Assembly: GCA_021613375.1 (NCBI GenBank)
Contig: CM038717.1
Coordinates: forward strand, 37,644,699 to 37,708,698
Length of the DNA stretch: 64,000 bases
DNA from: Megaleporinus macrocephalus
Taxonomy: Eukaryota; Chordata; Actinopteri; Characiformes; Anostomidae
Direction of reading: 5' to 3'
Positions 35,744 to 45,815 of this stretch are shown here, one piece after another (position 1 is the stretch's first letter; every line of letters starts with the position of its first letter). The translations under genes and the position numbers were made by a program. The notes under the pieces were generated by a model, which did not search any database, was not told the origin of the DNA, and worked only from the letters and a program-made list of their open reading frames with translations.

Positions 35744-36211
35744 CTTAGATATATAAAATCTGATCTGTGAACGGTACTGGTCATCAGTCAGCGTTCGGTT
35801 TTTGTCACACCATTCCCAAGGAGGCAGAACATCGCTATCAATGTAATCATCTTTTAGTGGAGTTTTCAAACAGGCCAAGTATCTGCCATCACCAAAGAAC
35901 AGGGACAGCCAAAAAGCAGATGGAACTGCACAGGTCAGAATTTTCATGCACCATACGCAACCACACAGTCGCTTTTCAATTTTTGAATTCGCCCAGTTCA
36001 CAGATTTCCACAGGTAAACACCGAAGCTAATAGTAACAAACAAAGGCATCAGCAGGTACAAGGAGAAAAATGCCTCAGTGTATGCAGGTCTACACGGGCA
36101 CACAAAGTCGTACTCGAGAAGTTTCTCTACAAGAACAAGAACCAGATTGGCCACCACGTAAGTTCTCCATGGGTGCTCTTTTAAAATTTCAATCAGGTTA
36201 GTCAGTGCCAT
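35744..36211 (-). CDS. CALHM-family (CALHM6-like) channel, main exon
   Basis: 156 codons from ATG at 36211 to donor gtaagc, phase 0. Family signs: YDFVCPCRPAYTEAFFSLYL, the conserved 'F.CPC.p.yn' motif after TM1; hydrophobic segments near residues 18-32, 42-62 and 78-102; and an extracellular loop with Cys residues before the exon end (RSQIRFYISK). CALHM proteins form large-pore channels in the plasma membrane for ions and ATP. The frame stays open upstream to 36279, where 'cctgtttgtttcag' looks like an acceptor. The true N-terminus (LKLISALKGWFRFHAGSFVL would precede the ATG) may therefore need an upstream exon. CALHM6 versus another member cannot be settled here. Confidence 0.7.
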
Positions 36212-36299
36212 TTCAAATAGCACAAAACTGCCAGCATGGAATCTAAACCAGCCCTTCAGTGCCGAGATCAGCTTCAAGACTGAAACAAACAGGTCTGCT

Positions 36300-36515
36300 T
36301 TGCATCACCTATGAAAGTAAAAGTAAGGAAGCTTTGTTCTCACTGCAGGCAGACACTGCTAGTCATGCACACTGATGCAGAACTTGATATGACATTTGAT
36401 CATGCATAAGCACAAGTTGAGACATTTTGGGGTTAACTCTGTGCCGCTGATTTCAATACCCCACATTAATCTTAGTTCAAATCACAACAACGCATAGAAG
36501 AATATCAGAAAAATT
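36300..36515 (-). promoter_or_regulatory. Sequence just upstream of the CALHM-like exon
   Basis: Contains 'gaaagtaaaagtaagg' (36310-36325), a weak IRF/ISRE-like run. Human CALHM6 is known to be interferon-induced; relevance here is inference. Confidence 0.2.
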
Positions 36516-36517
36516 GT

Positions 36518-36665
36518 AAAAGAAAGAGGTAGATCATATCTTGAGCTCCAGTTTAAAGAACAAAGTGTAGTTCCAGATTTCTCCTGGACGCCCCAGACAT
36601 TGTATGAATGTATTCAGTTCCTTCAGCAGGAAATAAACACACTGACACGCAAGTCCACTACTTAC
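36518..36665. repeat. Duplicated upstream block, copy 1
   Basis: 'cttgagctccagttt', 'ctcctggacgccccagacat' and 'aaataaacacactgac' all recur in order at 55.34-55.57 kb, where about 115 bp extra is present. Confidence 0.85.
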
Positions 36666-36939
36666 TATAGTTACTGTAATTACATTATACTATTATCAAA
36701 AATCTAAAAGTTCACTATAAAGCAAGAAAGTATTATTTGATATCTTCATATGTAGCTTTATTAAGTTTTCTTCTGTTGTTTTTAAAACTCCAGAAGAGCT
36801 AATTGTTACTCTTTTTCAGAAAAGAGTATCCATTGGTTACTGGTTTTCTTTGGGGTTCAACTCTTATGGTTAGTCAGTCCTACTAAATTCTGGAGCACTT
36901 CTCCAGGAGGGAGAAACCAAAAAAACAGGACGAGTACAC

Positions 36940-38280
36940 TGAAGATGTTAAACAAAACCACAGCACCAATGAAGATGTTAAACAAAAGATAAGGGTGAGA
37001 AATGTAAAGAGGGTAAAAGGGAGCTCACAGCCTTGAAGAAAATTTGTGAGAGGGAATTCCCCAGGAGAGGAGAGAGTGAGCAACAGGAGAATTGTTTTTT
37101 TTATCGTGACAGGCATGGGGCTACAAAGGACTGGCTTGAGATGAGAGACATGGAACGTTGGGTTAATTTGCATAGATTGGGGAGAAGCAGTGTCAAAAGT
37201 ATTTACATTCATTATTTAGGTAGAAGTATACTAGGGTTTAAAATTACTTCTGTAGAAGTTGAAGTATCAACTCAAGCTTTTTACGCCGGTAAAAGTGTAA
37301 AAGTACTGCTTTCAGAACTACTTAAAGTTTAAAAGTAAAAGTAATGTAAGTAGAAAGTACAGATAATGGAGTGTAAATGTAAGGTGCAGAAAGTACAGAT
37401 AATGGAGTGTAAATGTAAGGAGTAGAAAGTACTGATAATGGAGTGTAAATGTAAGGTGTAGAAAGTACTGATAATGGAGTGTAAATGTAAGGTGTAGAAA
37501 GTACTGATAATGGAGTGTAAATGTAAAGAGTAGAAAGTACAGATAATGGAGTGTAAATGTAAGGAGTAGAAAGTACAGATAATGGAGTGTAAATGTAAGG
37601 AGTAGAAGTATAAAGTCAGCTGAAAAATAATTACTTCAGTATAAGTATAAATGACAAAAATATCTACTTAAGTAAGGTAATGAAGTATTTGTACTTTGTT
37701 ACTTGACATCTCTGGTGTTAAGACAGGGTTGATTCGCTGCACCACTTTAAAAAGAGTCAAAACAGTGGAGCACGATTTCAAAGGGACGTCCTTGGTGGAG
37801 AGCCAGACCAAGGTGCGACCTCCAGTCAGCAGCCTTTTTTGTGTGGCATACTCACTGAAGCCCCTAACAAGCGGAAGAATGCCCTTCAAAAATAGATGGC
37901 GAATGGAGGGCCAAAGTCAGACACTATGTCTGTGGGAAACCCACAGACCCTCACCACATGTGAGGGTCTCCTTGGCTGAAGGGACTTTAAGCACTGCAAT
38001 AAATTTGCATATCTTAGAAAACAGGTCGACAACCACAAAGATCCATGTGTTACCTTGGGAATTAGGCAAACTGGTGAATTAGTCCAAGGAGACGTGACTA
38101 TGGCTAAGATAGACGGGGATGGAGAAGCCCTGTCAGTTGCACTGAGGGCTCCTTGTTTTGGGCACAAGTCTGACAGGCCTGCTCCATAAGCTTGAAGATC
38201 CCTATCCATGTACGGCCACCAGAAACATAGACATAGACATACACTGATGTTATTGGCATTCAAATTTACACTGTACATTG
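36940..38280 (-). mobile_element. Ty3/Gypsy-like integrase remnant, interrupted
   Basis: Minus strand, 5' to 3': an integrase-core-like end 'VCGFPTDIVSDFGPPF' (about 37.9 kb), then 'GGRTLVWLSTKDVPLKS' (37.8 kb), then after an insertion the 'INPTFHVSHLKPV' end (37167-37128). There are many stops. No RT or LTRs are visible nearby. Confidence 0.6.
37196..37712. mobile_element. MITE with internal 39-40-bp minisatellite
   Basis: Inserted between two halves of the Gypsy integrase C-terminus. Ends '..aagtatttacattca' and 'gaagtatttgtactttgtta' are inverted in character. Possible 8-bp target copies are gtgtcaaa and gtgttaag (two mismatches). The core, about 37335-37610, is seven copies of 'gtagaaagtacagataatgg' plus 'agtgtaaatgtaag'. 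Confidence 0.5.
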
Positions 38281-38320
38281 GGCATTAGAACGAAATTACT
38301 TTTTCGGAAGGGTCTTTGTT

Positions 38321-39010
38321 ATGTTCCAAACTCTGGTTAGACAGCAACTTGTTGCAATGTCCTGTATGGAAGTACGTGAAATCCCAATAATTCTGTCTGC
38401 TGTACTTACCACACTCTTCAGGGACTTTCAGTCAGAGGTGCTACAGACTCCTGCCGAGACAAAGATGCAAATGGTCAGTATGCTCTCCACAGTGCCCCTT
38501 GAGAAGGTGGTGAGAATCGGAGGGTGGAGGTGTGCTCATTTCATTTATCTCAGGAAGTACATGTGCTGCTAAGCTCCTTTGAAGAGAGCTTCACTGTGAC
38601 CAGGTCAAAGTGTCCGTTATCTGTACCCCCAGGAACTTGCTGACTATCTCTCCTGCTGAGTCCTTAATGAGGAGTGGTGTGTGGTTGGCTTGGCTCAACG
38701 ATGATCTCTTTGGTCTTCTCGACATTTAGTACCAGCTAGTCTTGCACCAGTCAATCAGATGGTACACCTCCTCTGTGTGGTCCAGGACATTGTCATCCTT
38801 GATTAGGCCAACTACTGTCATGTTGTCTGCAAACTTCACAATGTGGTTGGTAGTGCACCTGACCCTGCAGTCAGGGGTCATTAGATTGCCCAGAGAGATG
38901 ACACTGGAGACATTGTTGTCCACCCACACATACTGAGGACTATTTGTTAAGTCCAATGGCCAGTTACACAGGTGGGTACGGAAAGGCCTTAAAACCATCT
39001 CTGGCCTCAA
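38321..39010 (-). mobile_element. Rex/CR1-like LINE fragment (RT)
   Basis: The minus strand gives 'IVKFADNMTVVGLIKDDN', an RT catalytic box (FADN in place of FADD), then 'VYHLIDWCKTSW' and 'LNVEKTKEI'. Stops and frame breaks follow. Confidence 0.55.
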
Positions 39011-39029
39011 AAAGCCCGACTCCCAGGTG

Positions 39030-40125
39030 GTGTGGACCAGAAGGAGGTGAACAAACTCAATCTATTTTTCATTAGACTTGATCAATCACCTGCCTCCCCA
39101 CATACAGATATCCCTGCTGAAGCCGCACTCTATGTTACTAGCAACATGCTGCCCTCCTATCTCACACTCACCTTCTTTAGCTCACAGCCACCCCCCACTG
39201 GCTCATCTGCTGGCAGCTCTAACCACCCATTCACACATTCCAGCACCAAGCCCCCCTCATATCTGTCCTTGAAGTGAGGAAGGAGCTAAGGAAATGCAAG
39301 ATAAAGAAAGCTGCAGGTCCAGCTACAGGCTCCTCAAGTCATGTGCAGATCAGCTGTGCGGGGTAGTTGAAAACATGTTCAACATGAGCCTGAAGCTGGG
39401 AAGAGTATCTTAGTTGTGGTAAACATCTTGTGTGGTACCTGTGCCAAAAACACAGCACCCACAGGACCTCAACAGCTACAGGCCAGAGGCACTGGCTTCT
39501 CATCTGATGAAGTCACTGGAGAGGTTAGTCCTTAACCACTGCCGTCCTCTGGTAAGTTCATACATGGACCCTCTTCAGTTTGCCTACCAGCCTGGATGAT
39601 GCTGTCATCTATCTTCTACACAGAGCTCTTTCTCACCTGGAGAAGCCCGGGAGCACTGTGAGAATCATCATCTTTTTTTTTTTTCTCCAGTGCTTTTAAC
39701 ACCATACAGCCAGGGCATGAAGGACAAGCTGGAACATAGTGGAGTGGACAGTCAGCTGTCAAACTGGACACTGGATTCCTTCCCCAACCGACCACAGTGT
39801 GTAAGGGCACAGGATTGTGTGTCTGATAAGGAGGGCAGTAGCACAGGGGCGCCTCAGGGAACGGTCCTGGCACTGTTCCTCTTCACCCTGTACACAGCTG
39901 ACCTCATGTACAGCTCACAGAACTTTCATTTCCGGAAGTTCTCTGATGACTCAGCGATCGTCTGCCTCATAACTTATGAGGAGGACGGCGAGTACAAAGA
40001 ACTGATTTAGGAATTTGTGGACTGGTGTCTGCAGAACCACCTCCAGATAAACGTGAGGAAGACCAAAGAACTGATGGTGGATTTCCGCAGGTGCAGACAC
40101 CCCCCTCCAACAGTTTTCTTTCTTG
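39030..40125 (+). mobile_element. Rex/CR1-like LINE fragment (RT), opposite strand
   Basis: Clear RT motifs: 'GAPQGTVLALFLFTLYTADL', 'FRKFSDDSAIVCLI' and, after an in-frame stop at 40009, 'FVDWCLQNHLQINVRKTKEL' then MVDFRR. Several stops upstream. Arranged head-to-head with the 38.3-39.0 kb piece. Confidence 0.6.
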
Positions 40126-40149
40126 TCCTAACATAAAAAACTCTCTTTT

Positions 40150-40690
40150 TGCAACATGTGGGTGTTGAGTACTGCAAGAGAGACAGTAAGGGACAGAGAG
40201 AGAATGGCCGAGGGAAAAGACAGACTAAGGGAAATAGAGACAAAGAAAGAGAGGAAAAGAGAGAGTAAGGTAGAGAGAGACAGAAAGATGAAGAGAGAGA
40301 CAAATACAGATAAGGAGAGAGAGTAAGCGACATCAAGACAAAGAAGGAAAGGGAAAAGCAAAAGAAAAAGAGTGAGGAAGAGAGATCGAAAGAGGGAGTG
40401 AGAGGGAAAGAAAGAGAGGGAAAGAGAAAGTAAGGGAGAGAGAGGGAAAGAAACAGAGAGAAAGAGAGAGTAAGGGAGAGAGAGGGAAAGAAACAGAGGG
40501 AAAGAGAGAGTAAGAGAAAGAGAGGGAAAGAAACAGAGGGAAAGAGAGAGTAAGAGAAAGAGAGGGAAAGAGAAAGTAAGGGAGAAAGAGAGAAAGAAAG
40601 AGAGGGAAAGAGAGAGTAAGAGAAAGAGGGAAAGAGAGGGAAAAAGAAAGTAAGGGAGAGAGAGAAAGAGAGGGAAAGAAAGAGACATAC
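40150..40690 (+). repeat. Polypurine (GA-rich) tract
   Basis: About 540 bp almost purely A/G on the plus strand with 'gagagggaaagaaa' motifs. Long Ser/Leu/Phe minus ORFs across it are artefacts. Confidence 0.9.
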
Positions 40691-41095
40691 ACTGTGTGTA
40701 TGTTTCATAATGACTGAAGTAAAAGACGTGTAGATTAAACTGATACATTAAAGTAGAGGATGGTTTTCTTTCTCCTGTAAAGTCTTCATGTACAGGGTTT
40801 TCAGAGAAACATGATCAAAGAGAATCTGAATTCCACATCGTACTTAAAAAATTCCAGCACTGAGATAACAGCACTCAGACTGCGGGGAACCACGAGCAAC
40901 GAGAGCCTGCTGCCCGTCTGTACCTGCGTGTTTAATCATGTCTGATCTTATTTACACTTATTTACACAATGAAAACATTAGAGGAGTTTCAGAGCAGTTA
41001 TGAAAAGCTGGAGTTAGATTCACACACTGCTCTCTTCAAACAGAATCTATTCTACATACCATCACAATCCAGAGAAAACTAGCTTCTCCACATTT

Positions 41096-41742
41096 ATAAC
41101 ACTTTATAACACTGTTCTAGATCATTATTTACTCCTCAACACAGTAACACCTCAGTCATTAGTACTGAGTTACCATGTGTTCCACTTTATAACACTGTTC
41201 TAGATCATTATTAACTCCTAATGAAGAACACAGTAACACCTCAGTCATTAGTACTGAGTTACCATGTGTTTCACTTTATAACACTGTTCTAGATCATTAT
41301 TAACTCCTAATGAAGAACACAGTAACACCTCAGTCATTAGTACTGATTTACCATGTGTTTCACTTTATAACACTGTTCTAGATCATTATTAACTCCTAAT
41401 GAAGAACACAGTAACACCTCAGTCATTAGTACTGAGTTACCATGTGTTTCACTTTATAACACTGTTCTAGATCATTATTAACTCCTAATGAAGAACACAG
41501 TAACACCTCAGTCATTAGTACTGATTTACCATGTGTTTCACTTTATAACACTGTTCTAGATCATTATTAACTCCTAATGAAGAACACAGTAACACCTCAG
41601 TCATTAGTACTGATTTACCATGTGTTTCACTTTATAACACTGTTCTAGATCATTATTAACTCCTAATGAAGAACACAGTAACACCTCAGTCATTAGTACT
41701 GAGTTACCATGTGTTTCACTTTATAACACTGTTCTAGATTAT
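41096..41742. repeat. 89-bp minisatellite, seven copies
   Basis: Landmark 'accatgtgtt' at 41172, 41261, 41350, 41439, 41528, 41617 and 41706, exactly 89 bp apart. Copies differ mostly by 'gagtt' versus 'gattt'. Confidence 0.95.
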
Positions 41743-41868
41743 TTCATGTGTGTCCCTTGAATTCCTGGGAGCAAGAGTTATAGAAAATATTGTTTAAAAC
41801 AGGCTGTCATTGTAATAATTGTAATTATTGACTTTTAACTGAAATAATTTTAATTGCAATAAAAACAA

Positions 41869-41879
41869 TTATTATTATT

Positions 41880-41909
<30 letters not shown>
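41869..41909. repeat. (ATT)n microsatellite
   Basis: About 40 bp of 'att' repeats with one 'atc'. Confidence 0.9.
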
Positions 41910-41910
<1 letters not shown>

Positions 41911-42829
41911 CTATTTATTTACTGTTCACTGCTTCTCTCTTAAAATTCACTGTTCTGTATTTCTTGGTTTGTTTGTTTTTGATTCTTTTGGCAGCTGAAC
42001 AGAGCTTCACTCAGCCTGAGTCTAATCTGTATGACCTTATTAACATGTGGGTTTTCATTGACTTTAGAACACAAGTGAACACAACAGTGTTATAAGATAA
42101 CTCTGTGCTTATCGCCCCAAAGTGGTGACTTTATGAACAGCTCTTACTGCATATTCTATATAGTGGGTTCCTGTTACCAGCCAGTTTTATGAATATGGCC
42201 CAGTTTCTCTACATTCTTGATACACTACACAGTGTAACACTCAGACACAGGATATGATTGAAAGTGTTCTTAGAACTCTAGTGTGGTGCAGGGATTGTTA
42301 AATTCGGCTGTATGGACAAATTTATTTTGTATCTACTTCATAGCTGAGTAAGTAATGGCTGCTTTTAAAGGAGACAAATAAAATACATTAAAGTGCCTCT
42401 TTGTCCTCCGCAGGTGATAGATAGTGGGGAACAGAACTTTTGTGTAGGCACAATTTTATCCCCATTTGTTGGTTATTTAATAAGATTTGTTTGGGTTTCT
42501 TTTGTTACTTGTATGTATTGGCACTTTGAGTAATTTTCCGAGTGGCCAGCTCTTTGGTAATCCCATATGAGGGTAGATTCTCTGTTGTGACTGTACCTGA
42601 TTGATCATTTTGTATTTCTTTTCTTCTTATTTTGGAGACAGGATAATTAATGCTAATTAAGAAGTCATTAATGTCTTATCTCAATAGCATTTCCCTCTTG
42701 GCTACTATTTGGGTGCAGTGAAAATCAAAACATCAATGAGAAGTTCAAAGATTGAAGATTGAAGACAAGGCGAAAAACCATACAAAGACGTACACAACGA
42801 AGATGTTTAAATTAAGACTTACACAGATC

Positions 42830-43310
42830 AGCCATAACATTAAAACCACCCACTTGTTTCCACAGTAACTCTTAATTTTATCAGCTCAATTTGCCATATA
42901 GGGGAATATTGTAGTCCTACACTTACACACTGTGGTTTATCGGATTCCTTGTATACATTGTTACTCAGTACAGGACCCCCACAGGACCACCACAGAGCAG
43001 GTACTATTAGGAAGGTGGGTCATTCTTGGCACAGCAGTGGCACTGATATGGTTTTGGTGTGTGTTGTGCTGGTGTGAGTGGATCAGACACAGCAGTGCTG
43101 CTGGAGTGTTTAAACACTGTGTCCACTCACTGTTCATTCTACTACACACTCCTACCTTGTTCCACCGTATAGATATAAAGTCAGAGATGATAGCTCATCT
43201 GCTGCTGCACAGTTTGTGTTGGTCTTCCTCCAGTTGTTGCTGGTTGGTGGACGATTCTCAGTCCAGCAGTGACACTGAGGTGTTTGAACACTCCAGCAGC
43301 AGCACATTTT
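42830..43310. mobile_element. Dispersed foldback repeat, copy 2
   Basis: Starts 'cagatcagccataacattaa', a phrase common at the end of a widespread fish DNA repeat. The inner parts match 32.49-32.85 kb. The ORF across it is not a real gene. Confidence 0.55.
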
Positions 43311-43466
43311 CCCCTTCATTGTTTTTTGTATTCATTTATTCTCTTTTCACTCAAAATAAATGTCAAAATAAGAGTCCTTTTAAGACTTCTATGATCTGTG
43401 GTTTTGCATGTCTATATTCACAGGGGTTATACTTTTCATGGGACGACATTGAAAATAAGACACTTT

Positions 43467-44850
43467 GACACAATGTAAAGTAGTCAGTGTACAGCTTGTA
43501 GAACAGTGTAAATTAGTCAGTGTACAGCTTGTAGAACAGTGTAAATTAGTCAGTGTAAAGCTTGTAGAACAGAGTAAAGTAGTTAGTGTACAGCTTGTAG
43601 AACAGTGTAAAGTAGTCAGTGTACAGCTTGTAGAACAGTGTAAAGTAGTCAGTGTACAGCTTGTAGAACAGTGTAAAGTAGTTAGTGTACAGCTTGTAGA
43701 ACAGTGTAAAGTAGTCAGTGTACAGCTTGTAGAACAGTGTAAATTAGTCAGTGTACAGCTTGTAGAACAGTGTAAATTAGTCAGTGTAAAGCTTGTAGAA
43801 CAGAGTAAAGTAGTTAGTGTACAGCTTGTAGAACAGTGTAAAGTAGTCAGTGTACAGCTTGTAGAACAGTGTAAAGTAGTCAGTGTACAGCTTGTAGAAC
43901 AGTGTATAATAGTCAGTGTACAACTTGTAGAACAGTATAAAGCAGTCAGTGTACAGCTTGTAGAACAGTGTAAAGCAGTCAGTGTACAGCTTGTAGAACA
44001 GTATAAAGCAGTCAGTGTACAGCTTGTAGAACAGTATAAAGCAGTCAGTGTACAGCTTGTATAACAGTGTAATGCAGTCAGTGTACAGCTTGTTGAACAG
44101 TGTAAAGTAGTCAGTGTATAGCTTGTAGAACAGTGTAAAGTAGTCAGTGTATAGCTTGTAGAACAGTGTAAAGTAGTCAGTGTACAGCTTGTAGAACAGT
44201 GTACAGTAGTCAGTGTACAGCTTGTATAACAGTGTAATGCAGTCAGTGTACAGCTTGTTGAACAGTGTAAAGTAGTCAGTGTACAGCTTGTAGAACAGTG
44301 TACAGTAGTCAGTGTACAGCTTGTATAACAGTGTACAGTAGTCAGTGTACAGCTTGTATAACAGTGTACAGTAGTCAGTGTACAGCTTGTAGAACAGCGT
44401 AAAGTAGTCAGTGTACAGCTTGTAGAACAGTGTAAAGCAGTCAGTGTACAGCTTGTAGAACAGTGTAAAGCAGTCAGTGTACAGCTTGTATAACAGTGTA
44501 ATGCAGTCAGTGTACAGCTTGTAGAACAGTGTAAAGTAGTCAGTGTACAGCTTGTATAACAGTGTAAAGCAGTCAGTGTACAGCTTGTAGAACAGTATAA
44601 AGCAGTCAGTGTACAGCTTGTAGAACAGTGTAAAGCAGTCAGTGTACAGCTTGTATAACAGTGTAATGCAGTCAGTGTACAGCTTGTAGAACAGTGTAAA
44701 GTAGTCAGTGTACAGCTTGTATAACAGTGTACAGTAGTCAGTGTACAGCTTGTAGAACAGTGTACAGTAGTCAGTGTACAGCTTGTAGAACAGTGTAAAG
44801 TAGTCAGTGTACAGTTTGTATAACAGTGTAAAGTAGTCAGTTTCTGATAG
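43467..44850. repeat. 33-bp minisatellite, about 42 copies
   Basis: Unit 'agtcagtgtacagcttgtag' plus 'aacagtgtaaagt'. 33 is a multiple of three, so both strands show long ORFs (199 and 364 codons). These are by-products with no start context, splice sites or homology. Confidence 0.95.
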
Positions 44851-44869
44851 AGGTTTAACAGAAAAAGTC

Positions 44870-45815
44870 AAATAATTATATCCTGCTTTCTGATACTAAA
44901 AGGGACACTTGTTTTTTCTCCTTTTAAATAAAATGTAGACAAGCAGGGCAGCATTTACCTAAGAGAAGTGATCAGTGCATCAGTTTCCCTCCTCGTTGCT
45001 ACTGGCACGCTGATTATGGTAAAGGAATGCCTCAATTTCCCTCTTTCATTTTTACTTCCCTCTTCTTGTTTCTGCCTGCGGTAATAGCAAGAGCAATAGC
45101 GCTATTTTCTCTTCCATTTCTGCCTGAGTGTTGGTTCTTCACAAGTGTTGGTATGGTTACCCAAACACAAAGACAAAAAGCTCTTTAACTATTTGGAACC
45201 ATCAACACTAAGTGGATCAATATTACTTTTTTAATTCAATTCAAGCTAATTGTCATTATTCATGTAGGGTTACAGTATAACAAACACATTGGGGCACTAA
45301 TATGACAAGGACATTAGTGCATATGTAGAACAGTAGAATAACTGAGCGTATGTATACTCAAAATCAGAACAAAAAAATGAGGTGCATAGACACTGTGTAT
45401 CTGTGTGGGCAAAAAAAAGGGCCGGTTAAAGCTTTTAAAACTGTAACTTTAATCTGTAACCTTTTAAACATTTTTTCTAGGTTAATTATATTACTTTAAA
45501 TTAGATGCTCTTCTTTTATTTGCACTTCCCTCTTCTTTTTTCTGTCAGCAGCAATAGCAGTTTTTGTTATTTCTTAATTGTTTATTTCACTTCCACCTGA
45601 AAAAAAAACTACAAATGTATTTAAAGTTTAGAGTGAGTTAAAGTGTAGATCTAGAATTTACTCAATGTTTTAATTTCTTTGTGAGTGTGGGCTGTCAGTG
45701 ATGGTAACATTTTCTTTTATGCCTCACCCCTAAGTTAATATTCAGTTCACTATCAGAAAGCTGCTAATCAGCATTGAGAAAGTATTAACTTACTATAAAC
45801 AAATACATCTATTAT
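44870..45815. other. Interval without recognised features
   Basis: AT-rich, with no ORF, repeat unit or element end that I can support. Confidence 0.4.

Noticed and set aside
40007..40748. Ser/Leu/Phe-rich minus ORFs of 119-233 codons
   Set aside because: They are the complement of a polypurine tract and lack any protein signature.
43777..44871. 364-codon minus ORF and 199-codon plus ORF
   Set aside because: Both result from a 33-bp minisatellite with no stops; no other evidence of coding.
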